Positions 21,504-28,322 of a stretch of 31,833 nt of DNA are shown here, piece after piece. The position numbers and the translations under genes were made by a program. The notes under the pieces are model-generated. The model did not search any database. It was not told the origin of the DNA and saw only the letters and a program-made list of their open reading frames with translations. The DNA comes from a virus. The DNA lies in the IMG/VR virus record IMGVR_UViG_3300047471_001049, positions 1 to 31,833 of that record, one strand, 5' to 3'. Each line of letters starts with the position of its first letter. Position 1 is the stretch's first letter.

Positions 21504-22306
21504 TGGCAGAACTTTTCCGGTTTGGCGAAACCAATTCGCGTCAGATCCATGACCGGGTCGGTGACAACAGTCGGACCGTTGTGCGCGCCATGGCCGCCGA
21601 GGATCACAAAGGCCTTGATCTTGAGCGCAATGGCTGCAGGCACGATCCAGCCGACGCCGCCGACCACAATGTCGGCATGATGTAAAAGCGTCAGCAATTC
21701 CCGCACCGTCAGTTCGCCGCCGTGAAACTTATCGTGACAAGGCGGCTCGGGACCGACTAAGGGTTCACTTGCATCACAATCAGCCACTGAGACGACCCGA
21801 TGCGTGGTCATAAACTGTTCGGCGATGGCGCTAATGTATTCCGGCTTCGGATTGCGCGCGCTGTTGAACCATTCATGACGCACGGTTACCGGGCGAATAA
21901 CTGCAATCGGCCGGTCCGCAGCCACCGGACAGGGCAGACCCCAATCCGGCAGATCCCATTTTGACCAATCCGCCCGCACGCCAAAGGCCAATTGCAACGC
22001 ACCGGGGATGTTCTGGTGCGGGAATGCACGGCCGCCATAATTAACGGTCTTGATTTGCGATGGATACAGCGCCGGCACGTTGCACCATCGCCCCCCGGGC
22101 TGGCGGGCGATGTTCTTGTTCTGCGTGCGCAGCGATTTCCGGCCGAGCACAAATTTCACGTTCAGATCGGCGTAGATTTCCGGCCACGGCGTTTCCAGGT
22201 AAAGCTCGTTCGTCTTGACCAACTCCTTGACGAATGCGCGAGCGTAGATGTTATCGCCGAGACCCCATTGGCCGCGGATGAGAAGCCTAGGCGGCGGCGA
22301 GGACAC
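21353..22306 (-). CDS. GT9-like glycosyltransferase (317 aa)
   Basis: The N-terminal RLLIRGQWGLGDNIYARAFV, with GLGDN, is the signature of heptosyltransferase-type GT9 and related GT-B enzymes. The C-terminal half holds LTVRELLTLLHHADIVVGG (the sugar-nucleotide-binding half) and a Cys-containing end QCTNMRHNCEKTIPDLMEQF. The last 25 or so residues (after FLESQ) run in an overlapping frame of the next gene and look like read-through. GTG 22306 has GAGGTG upstream. Transfers a sugar from an activated donor; acceptor (virion protein or host surface) unknown. Confidence 0.7.
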   Translation of the reverse strand: MSSPPPRLLIRGQWGLGDNIYARAFVKELVKTNELYLETPWPEIYADLNVKFVLGRKSLRTQNKNIARQPGGRWCNVPALYPSQIKTVNYGGRAFPHQNIPGALQLAFGVRADWSKWDLPDWGLPCPVAADRPIAVIRPVTVRHEWFNSARNPKPEYISAIAEQFMTTHRVVSVADCDASEPLVGPEPPCHDKFHGGELTVRELLTLLHHADIVVGGVGWIVPAAIALKIKAFVILGGHGAHNGPTVVTDPVMDLTRIGFAKPEKFCQCTNMRHNCEKTIPDLMEQFCRFLESQRCTILLPQVGCSGFQNSASAISP

Positions 22307-22910
22307 GGCCGAGCACCTCGGTCAAGGCAACGGTCGGCCAGAACTCATAGGCCGAGCCGGGCGTGCCATGACAGACTTCGATACCGCGAGCCTTCAACGG
22401 CTCGACCAACTGGATCAGATCTGTCCTATGCTTGGCCTCCCAGCCGGGCAGTGGCCGCCACGGCTGCGACCGATGGTGATGGGTCTTGCCATCTGGCCCG
22501 CTTTTGCCGTCGAGACCTAACAGCACAATTTTGACGGCCCCGAGCTTGACCGCCAATTCGATCGCCGCCGTCGCGGTGGTGAACTGGACGAACAAGGTAT
22601 CGCGCGCATCATCGGTCGGACGGTTGCGCCGCGCCACACGCAACAGCTGCGGCGAACGCGACGATTGCGAGCAGCAGATTATGCGCCCCTTCCAGTCGAC
22701 CAATTGCGAGCGGTAATTTTCATACCAGCGCGCATCGGCAAAGATTATGAAATCGGCGAACGGCACCGCCTGATAGGATGTATTGATCGCAATGATGCGC
22801 TGACCACGCAGCGCTTCCAAGTCGATCAATCCAACCGAAGGACCGCCGGCAACAATGAATGCCGTTTCGCCGGTCCATTCCGGCGGGATATCCCAATATT
22901 GCGCACTCAC
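22287..22910 (-). CDS. DUF115/MptE-like protein (207 aa)
   Basis: Shows the same opening as the 19238-20125 product: AFIVAGGPSVGLIDLEALRG, then RIIAINTSYQAVPFADFIIF and ADARWYENY. The second half has VKIVLLGLDGKSGPDGKTHH, a His-rich loop, and GIEVCHGTPGSAYEFWPTVAL. It is a compact Rossmann-like protein about two thirds the length of its paralogue. It begins with ATGA overlap to the connector gene and overlaps the glycosyltransferase by 20 bases. A sugar-related role is inferred from the family and from the cluster. Confidence 0.7.
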   Translation of the reverse strand: MSAQYWDIPPEWTGETAFIVAGGPSVGLIDLEALRGQRIIAINTSYQAVPFADFIIFADARWYENYRSQLVDWKGRIICCSQSSRSPQLLRVARRNRPTDDARDTLFVQFTTATAAIELAVKLGAVKIVLLGLDGKSGPDGKTHHHRSQPWRPLPGWEAKHRTDLIQLVEPLKARGIEVCHGTPGSAYEFWPTVALTEVLGRVLAAA

Positions 22911-23560
22911 GCCGCGGCCGGGAACTTGTATGGTGCCAGGAGACGATCGACCGCGGGCGGCAATGCGCCCTGGCCGGCGCCGATGCCGGCTGCGGTTTGT
23001 TGATAGAAGATCGTCACGTCACCATGCGAAAGGCTGCGGATACTCGGATCGCCGCGCGCCTGCATGAAGCGCTGCTCTTTCATCAACAGCAGGCAAGCAA
23101 GCGCCAAGTCCGCCGGCGCGCCCGTAGGCAGGTCATAACCGCCGGTGTAAGTCACGGCGATGAGATTGTTGCCGTAACCGTAAGGATAGGGCGCGGACGT
23201 CCACGGCAGAAAGTCGCAACGCCGCCAAATGAAACCCTTGTCCAGATCGGCGTCGTAAAAATCCGGCGTCAATGACTGGCCATTCTGGACGATCGAAGAA
23301 ATCGCAATGACTGGCGGGCGATCGAGATTGAGCACCTCGCCGTATTCGCCCGACCGCATGAAGAAGGTCTCGACCACGTCCTGCATGGCGAATACCCGGT
23401 CGCATTGATTGGCGATAATCTGCGATGCCGAAGTGATATGCGCCGCTATGTTCGCATCATTCTCAACGGACGAAGTCAATCCGAGAAACGCATTGGCCGC
23501 AGCGACCGTGGTCAAGTCGTAAACGCTTGCGGTTTGCTGCACCACAACGATGGAATGCAT
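22907..23560 (-). CDS. Head-tail connector, gp6-like adaptor (217 aa)
   Basis: Begins MHSIVVVQQTASVYDLTTVA and shows AAHITSASQIIANQCDRVFA, the beta segment LNLDRPPVIAISSIVQNGQS and NLIAVTYTGGYDLPTGAPAD, typical of HK97 gp6-like adaptor proteins that form a ring under the portal. The start ATG 23560 lies one base after the collagen-like gene; the longer in-frame frame to 23692 is that gene. In most siphophages the neck genes follow here, but the sugar cassette is found instead. Confidence 0.75.
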   Translation of the reverse strand: MHSIVVVQQTASVYDLTTVAAANAFLGLTSSVENDANIAAHITSASQIIANQCDRVFAMQDVVETFFMRSGEYGEVLNLDRPPVIAISSIVQNGQSLTPDFYDADLDKGFIWRRCDFLPWTSAPYPYGYGNNLIAVTYTGGYDLPTGAPADLALACLLLMKEQRFMQARGDPSIRSLSHGDVTIFYQQTAAGIGAGQGALPPAVDRLLAPYKFPAAA

Positions 23561-23561
23561 T

Positions 23562-24182
23562 TCAGTAACTCGCGTCTTTACCGGGCGGACCAACCGGACC
23601 AGGTGGCCCGCGCTCGCCATCCCTACCATCGCGGCCCTTGCGAACCCACAATTGCCAATCCTTGCCGTCGCCGGGCTTGCACTTCGGCGCATCGACCATC
23701 GCCATCCAGCTGGAGCCGCCGGAGGTCACGCTGTCCTCGAAGAAATACTCGCCGTCATGTTTCCATGGTCCGTGATGGCGGCTGCGAATCCGCCGCTTCA
23801 AAGTCTTGACCACGTTGCCCTTGGCATAACGCTCGATGACGCTGGTGCCATTATCGACCAATTCAAACGTCACATCGTCAAAGCCGAGGCCATCGGCGCC
23901 ATCCTTGCCGGAGGCGCCATCCTTGCCGTCCACGCCATCGCGGCCGTCCTTGCCGTCACGGCCCGGCACTCCGGACAGGCCATCGCGGCCGATAATGCCT
24001 GGATCTCCCTTGTCGCCGCGATCGCCCTTGTCGCCTTTCTCGCCGTTTAGACCGCGCTCGCCTTTTTCGCCGCGCTCCGGCTGGCGCAGCTCCAACACGC
24101 CTATGCGGCTTTTGAGACCCGCAACTTCATCAAAGCATTTGGCCAATCGTTCATTGACAATGCTGGCGAGTTCTTTCGCCAT
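23562..24182 (-). CDS. Collagen-like virion protein with CBM5/12-like segment (206 aa)
   Basis: Layout: a helical N-terminus (1-37), an uninterrupted 20-triplet Gly-X-Y run (residues 38-97, charged, mostly GKD/GRD/GDK types), a globular middle (100-176) and a second 7-triplet run (183-203). The middle contains FDDVTFELVDNGTSVIERY and then GPWKHDGEYFFEDSVTSGGS followed by SWMAMVD, which resembles a short carbohydrate-binding motif. GAGGA precedes ATG 24182; the frame up to 24281 belongs to the portal gene. Collagen-like phage proteins usually form trimeric fibres; here the gene lies between portal and connector. Confidence 0.75.
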   Translation of the reverse strand: MAKELASIVNERLAKCFDEVAGLKSRIGVLELRQPERGEKGERGLNGEKGDKGDRGDKGDPGIIGRDGLSGVPGRDGKDGRDGVDGKDGASGKDGADGLGFDDVTFELVDNGTSVIERYAKGNVVKTLKRRIRSRHHGPWKHDGEYFFEDSVTSGGSSWMAMVDAPKCKPGDGKDWQLWVRKGRDGRDGERGPPGPVGPPGKDASY

Positions 24183-24189
24183 GCTTTCC

Positions 24190-25545
24190 TCAAGCTGCAC
24201 AGCCAAACTCCTTGCGCAAAGCCTCGAGCATTGCCTGCGGATTGAACGGCCGCTCGCTCGGCGCCGCGGCGGGAGGGCCACCGGGCGCCGGCGCTGCGGG
24301 CAAGGCCGGCGCGTTGCCGCGATTGGCCAATGCCTCGAGCGAGAACATCTGCTGCTGCGCCATCAGCACGTCACCGCCGGGCTCCGGCGGCAGGTCCAAA
24401 ATCTCGCGCGCCTCGTTATGGGTCATGATGCCCTTATCGACCGCTGTGCTTAGCGTCGCAATCTGCGTCTGGCTGTCCATGCGGAACAGACCGGTGAGGT
24501 CAAATTCGGCATGATAGCCGGCGCCATCGAGTGCAAGACCTTCGGTGAGAATGAGTTCGATGTGCTCGATTAGGCTCTGCAAGCATTGTTTGTAATATTG
24601 CAGATCCAATAATTCGGCATTGTTGTAGTTCGGCGGGTCCTTGACGCCGACCATGAATGCCGGAATGCCGAATGCGGCGCAGATGCTTTCGTCGCTATGC
24701 TTGAGTTGCTCGATCAATTGGCTATCAACCGCATTCTGCTGCATCGCCTCGAATTTGAGGCCCGAGCCAAGCACGGCGACGCGGCCGGAATTACCTTGCG
24801 AATATTCCTCGGTCCAATGATTTTTCAATCGGTCCGCCGTCGCCTGCGGAATATCGCCCGGCGCCGTCAACACGCCGGACGGCCGCGCCGCATTGGTGAA
24901 AAAGCGCGCCGAGAATTCTTGCATCGACAATCCTGCCGAGGCGGCTTGCGAAGTCGAATAAAGCGGCGACATGCCGAACAGCGGATGAAACAGACAATTG
25001 ATACGATCGTGCATGATCTCGCTGTCGGGCACCATCACCTTGTCCGCCGGCACGCCAGCCAGCGCATCCGCATTCAATTCATAGAACACCGAACCATCCG
25101 GCGCGACCAGGACGCGCACGCGATACGGATCGAGCACATATATCGCGGCCACGACATTGCGTGCATCGCGCTCCTTGAGAACGTAGGCATTGCCGGTGCG
25201 CAGCTTGGAAATAATCCAACTCTCGTAGAACTGGATGCGGGTCTGGTAACGATTCGGCTTGTTAAGGATCGGCGAGAATGCCGCCGCGGTGGTTTCCTTG
25301 GAGATGTCGCCGATATCCGTCATCAGCTTCAATCGCATCTTGGCGATATCAGCGGCCGGCATGGTCACGCAGCGATAGAGCGTCGCGTTCTGTAAGGGAT
25401 TGCCGATGACCAGCGGACGGTTCTGTTGCCAGGCGCCGGCGAACGGCTCGCGAACAACCGGAAACCAGCCGCGGTCATAGAGCGAATTCGATGGCAGCGC
25501 CGGCATCTGCTTGCGCACCGTGACCTCGAACCCGAACAGCTTCAT
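24190..25545 (-). CDS. Portal protein, HK97 family (451 aa)
   Basis: Recognised from LYRCVTMPAADIAKMRLKLM, QFYESWIISKLRTGNAYVLK, AARPSGVLTAPGDIPQATAD and SICAAFGIPAFMVGVKD, the core phrases of HK97-type portals; the C-terminal 60 residues are Ala/Pro-rich (PALPAAPAPGGPPAAAPSER). It forms the dodecameric ring at the capsid vertex through which DNA is packaged. The length is usual. The ATG overlaps the upstream stop by ATGA. Confidence 0.93.
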   Translation of the reverse strand: MKLFGFEVTVRKQMPALPSNSLYDRGWFPVVREPFAGAWQQNRPLVIGNPLQNATLYRCVTMPAADIAKMRLKLMTDIGDISKETTAAAFSPILNKPNRYQTRIQFYESWIISKLRTGNAYVLKERDARNVVAAIYVLDPYRVRVLVAPDGSVFYELNADALAGVPADKVMVPDSEIMHDRINCLFHPLFGMSPLYSTSQAASAGLSMQEFSARFFTNAARPSGVLTAPGDIPQATADRLKNHWTEEYSQGNSGRVAVLGSGLKFEAMQQNAVDSQLIEQLKHSDESICAAFGIPAFMVGVKDPPNYNNAELLDLQYYKQCLQSLIEHIELILTEGLALDGAGYHAEFDLTGLFRMDSQTQIATLSTAVDKGIMTHNEAREILDLPPEPGGDVLMAQQQMFSLEALANRGNAPALPAAPAPGGPPAAAPSERPFNPQAMLEALRKEFGCAA

Positions 25546-25748
25546 TCCTCGGCCACCATGTCGCGACGTTTATAGATTCGTTTCTTTTTCGGTTCCGTGC
25601 CGTCCAGATCTTCAGCCAGTTGCGCCGAAAGCAAGACATGGCGATGCACATCAACATCGCCATGCTCGTTGACGAGCTTGAAGACGTCACCCGCTGCAAG
25701 GTTACGGTTGTTGTACCGCAACGTCTTCAAGGCTCGCATCATCATCAT
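25542..25748 (-). CDS. Small head protein between capsid and portal genes (68 aa)
   Basis: Starts with four tandem Met codons (MMMMRALKTLRYNNRNLAAG), the first overlapping the capsid stop (ATGA). The phrase NLAAGDVFKL is similar to the small conserved protein often found after capsid genes (K-A-G-D-x-F type). The C-terminus is very basic (PKKKRIYKRRD). Role unknown: perhaps a minor head protein or a packaging helper. Confidence 0.65.
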   Translation of the reverse strand: MMMMRALKTLRYNNRNLAAGDVFKLVNEHGDVDVHRHVLLSAQLAEDLDGTEPKKKRIYKRRDMVAEE

Positions 25749-27976
25749 CCGGTGACGGCTCCGGCATAGTTGGCGGCATTGATATAATAAACGCCCTTAT
25801 CACGGCCGCGCGCCCAGGTGATGTATTGCTCGGCCCGCACGAACAGCAAGTTTTGCTGGAATGCGGAGACGAGATGCCAATCGGTCGAGGTCGGGTTGTC
25901 TTGCATCTCAACCGAGGCCTCATTCGACAGATCGATCTGGATGCCACCGTCATCGGCCAAAAGAACCGACGGCGGATGGATCGCCGTGATCTGCCCCGAT
26001 GGCGAGTTGTTCGAGGTTATGACCTGCACACCGAGAATCGAGCCGCCCTGGCCGTTAACCTCGGGGAATTGGCGAACGCCGAGCGTCGTCATCATAGTAC
26101 CGATCGAAGTCGCCAGCACCGGCTGCATAATCAGCACGAGGCCATCGGTCGGAATATTGTACTCCTGGAAGTGGAACAGAATCTCACGAATGTCGTGAAT
26201 GACCGCCGTGATATCCGTGCCCGACGCCGCATCGTGATCGCAAGTGTTCGTTATCGATGCCGGATTCTGGCCAACGACAGCAGCCACCGACGGATCGATG
26301 AACTGGACATCAAGAAACTTGGCGATGCCCTTGGCCAAATTGTTACGCACCAACGTTTCGATCGACGGCGACGAGAACCGCACCAGCTCATCGGTGACGC
26401 CCATGATGCAGGCGGTCTTGGCGAAGCTGAGCGACACAAAGTCGAAGCTGCCGGCAGCGACCGGCTTGGACCGGCCTTCCCCAACCCACTGCGCGGTGAT
26501 CACCGAGTTCTCGCGCGGCACCCGCGAGTTGAACGGCACCCGCGTCAGACCGGGAATGCGGCCCATGAAAGTTTGCGGCACCAAAAACTCGAAGAAGTCA
26601 GCGACTAAATTTGCCGGATACACCAGGGGACTGGCCCAAGTCGTCCCCGTCGTCGTGCCGGTCGCCACTGCGGCCTTGGTCCGCAAATGGTTTTCCACTT
26701 GCGGCCATTGTCCGCAGAATTGCCGCGCCACTGAGTAAACATCGCGATGGTATTTAATAGCATGCCCTTCGCAAGCCAGTGCCTTGATCAAGCCGAGGCC
26801 GTGCTCAAGCACTGGCGCCCTGACCTGGATGCTGCCCGGGCTGTGGATTTCCATGCTGCCGTCGCCGATGACTGGCTGCGCCCGCATGATCATTTCTTTC
26901 TCGATCGTTCGACAATCGGCTAATTCGCGGTCGATCGCCTTGATGGTTGCCGAATGCTCGTCGAACGCGGTCTGCTCGGCCTCATCTTTGGTACGATCCT
27001 CATCGGCAACCTTGGTTTGAATGGCATCGCGCGCAGCCGCTTCCGCCCCGCGTTTTGCCTCGAGATCCTTAATTCTTTCTGAGTTTGTCTTCGTAGCCAT
27101 TGTCGTGGCTCCAAGCTTGATTGATCGGGATGCCAGGACGCTGGCGGGTTTTTCCTTCTTCTGGCTCGACGGAGCCGGCACGGTTTCGATCAGCTTGCAA
27201 TCGCCGGACGCGGCGCGCAGCACCTGATCGATGGAACGGATAGCGGTGATGGTGGCTTCGGCATTGGCTGGGATGGTCACGGCGCTCAATTCGAGCCAGG
27301 ACCATTCGTCGTATTGCAGGCCGCCGCCCTTGAGCAGCTTCACTTTGTCAGATGCGGCAGTGAAGCCAATGGACGCAAAACGAACTAGACCGGCCTTGAG
27401 CGATTGCCAGGCCTCGTCGAGACGATCCTTCAATCGGCCTGGTTCCGCCACGTTGGCGATCTTGGCGCGAAACGGAATGCCGGTCTCGCGTGCCTCGGCC
27501 CACACCACCTGGCCGATCGGCGATTTGCTGTCGTGTTGCCATAGCAACGGCATCGGCAAAGCGAACTTGGCACCGAGCGGATTCATGACATCGCCGAGAC
27601 GATCAGCTGTGGGCGTTGACGCGATGCCCTCGATCACCCGCTGATCGTTATCGAACGATTTGATTTCGATCGTCGCGTAAGCATAGCCGGCCAGCGAGCC
27701 GGCCATCGGTTTCATGGGACAATCGCCGCGCGGGCAATCGGCTATCGCGCCGGCCTTCGCCTGCATCGGGCAATCGCCCATCATCGGACAGTCGGCCGCG
27801 GTCGGGCCGGCCTTCGCCGGTTTGTCGCGGTTGCGCCAAACGTCGAAGCACATTGCCGCCGCCTGGGCGCGGCCGTTCTCGGTATTGGGCACCGTCGCAT
27901 CGCCAACAGCGCCGGCGATGCAGCGCGAGACAAAGTCTTGCTGAGTCTCGTTTTTGTGCGGATCAGGTAAGGGCAT
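25745..27976 (-). CDS. Fused prohead protease and major capsid protein, HK97 type (743 aa)
   Basis: One uninterrupted frame. Residues 1-50 carry the usual head-protease opening (DFVSRCIAGAV...). Residues 60-90 hold four D-C-P motifs (C63, C69, C81, C86), unusual for the family. The S78 protease domain spans about 98-250: His148 in LLWQHD, Ser202 in RFASIGF and the conserved WLELSAVTIPAN. Residues 293-365 are a charged coiled-coil, the scaffold-like delta region. From about 380 the HK97 capsid fold follows (TTGTTWASPLVYPANLVADF; GVTDELVRFSSPSIETLVRN). AGGAGG is four bases before ATG 27976. Protease and capsid are usually separate genes; a separate capsid product could also start at an internal ATG (27100). 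Confidence 0.88.
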   Translation of the reverse strand: MPLPDPHKNETQQDFVSRCIAGAVGDATVPNTENGRAQAAAMCFDVWRNRDKPAKAGPTAADCPMMGDCPMQAKAGAIADCPRGDCPMKPMAGSLAGYAYATIEIKSFDNDQRVIEGIASTPTADRLGDVMNPLGAKFALPMPLLWQHDSKSPIGQVVWAEARETGIPFRAKIANVAEPGRLKDRLDEAWQSLKAGLVRFASIGFTAASDKVKLLKGGGLQYDEWSWLELSAVTIPANAEATITAIRSIDQVLRAASGDCKLIETVPAPSSQKKEKPASVLASRSIKLGATTMATKTNSERIKDLEAKRGAEAAARDAIQTKVADEDRTKDEAEQTAFDEHSATIKAIDRELADCRTIEKEMIMRAQPVIGDGSMEIHSPGSIQVRAPVLEHGLGLIKALACEGHAIKYHRDVYSVARQFCGQWPQVENHLRTKAAVATGTTTGTTWASPLVYPANLVADFFEFLVPQTFMGRIPGLTRVPFNSRVPRENSVITAQWVGEGRSKPVAAGSFDFVSLSFAKTACIMGVTDELVRFSSPSIETLVRNNLAKGIAKFLDVQFIDPSVAAVVGQNPASITNTCDHDAASGTDITAVIHDIREILFHFQEYNIPTDGLVLIMQPVLATSIGTMMTTLGVRQFPEVNGQGGSILGVQVITSNNSPSGQITAIHPPSVLLADDGGIQIDLSNEASVEMQDNPTSTDWHLVSAFQQNLLFVRAEQYITWARGRDKGVYYINAANYAGAVTG
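27098..27112 (-). promoter_or_regulatory. Possible internal start for a free capsid protein
   Basis: In frame with the fused gene, ATG at 27100-27098 (Met293, MATKTNSERI) is preceded by GGAG (27112-27109) at eight bases. It falls precisely at the junction between the protease linker and the coiled-coil, where a stand-alone capsid gene would begin. Use of the site is inferred only. Confidence 0.4.
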
Positions 27977-28142
27977 CTCGCCTCCTATCGCGCGGCCGCG
28001 ACGGCGCTTTATCGACTTCCATGACGGCGTTGAGCAGACAAAGGCCCAGCAGCAGCGAACTGACGGCCATCACCGTGATGCCAATCAGCCAGGCGCGCTC
28101 GGCGATCGACAAGCTGTCAATCATTGCACCCGCTGGCGTCAT
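27963..28142 (-). CDS. Small single-pass membrane protein (59 aa)
   Basis: Starts MTPAGAMIDSLSIAERAWLI at ATG 28142 (ATGA overlap with the next gene upstream) with one membrane helix (IGITVMAVSSLLLGLCLL) and a basic C-terminal tail (KAPSRPRDRRRDALT). Overlaps the start of the protease-capsid gene by 14 bases. Small membrane proteins in this position are often unannotated; it could be a holin or a phage-encoded membrane factor. The upstream extension to 28295 is another gene. Confidence 0.6.
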   Translation of the reverse strand: MTPAGAMIDSLSIAERAWLIGITVMAVSSLLLGLCLLNAVMEVDKAPSRPRDRRRDALT

Positions 28143-28309
28143 CGGTGCAACGGCGGACCAAAAATTTGCCAGCCCAACAGCAAGAACAAAACGAACAGCA
28201 GGACCGTGTTGCCAGCAGCGGCATAGACACCGCCATAACCGAAGTGAACAAAGATTCCGAACACCAACCAGATCAGCATCAGAATCCAATAACAAAGCCC
28301 GAGCGTCAT
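28139..28309 (-). CDS. Small two-pass membrane protein (56 aa)
   Basis: Starts MTLGLCYWILMLIWLVFGIF, followed by HFGYGGVYAAAGNTVLLFVL and a further hydrophobic stretch; ends GWQIFGPPLHR. It has two membrane segments joined by a short Gly-rich loop. AGGGAG lies nine bases before ATG 28309. The stop overlaps the next start by ATGA. It sits between terminase and protease; a holin pair with the 59-residue neighbour is possible but not shown. Confidence 0.65.
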   Translation of the reverse strand: MTLGLCYWILMLIWLVFGIFVHFGYGGVYAAAGNTVLLFVLFLLLGWQIFGPPLHR

Positions 28310-28322
28310 CTTGGTGAACTCC

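Noticed and set aside
23836-24453. Plus-strand 205-residue frame rich in Pro-Ser-Arg repeats
   Set aside because: It is the reverse complement of the collagen Gly-X-Y codons, which forces a Pro/Ser repeat; not an independent gene.
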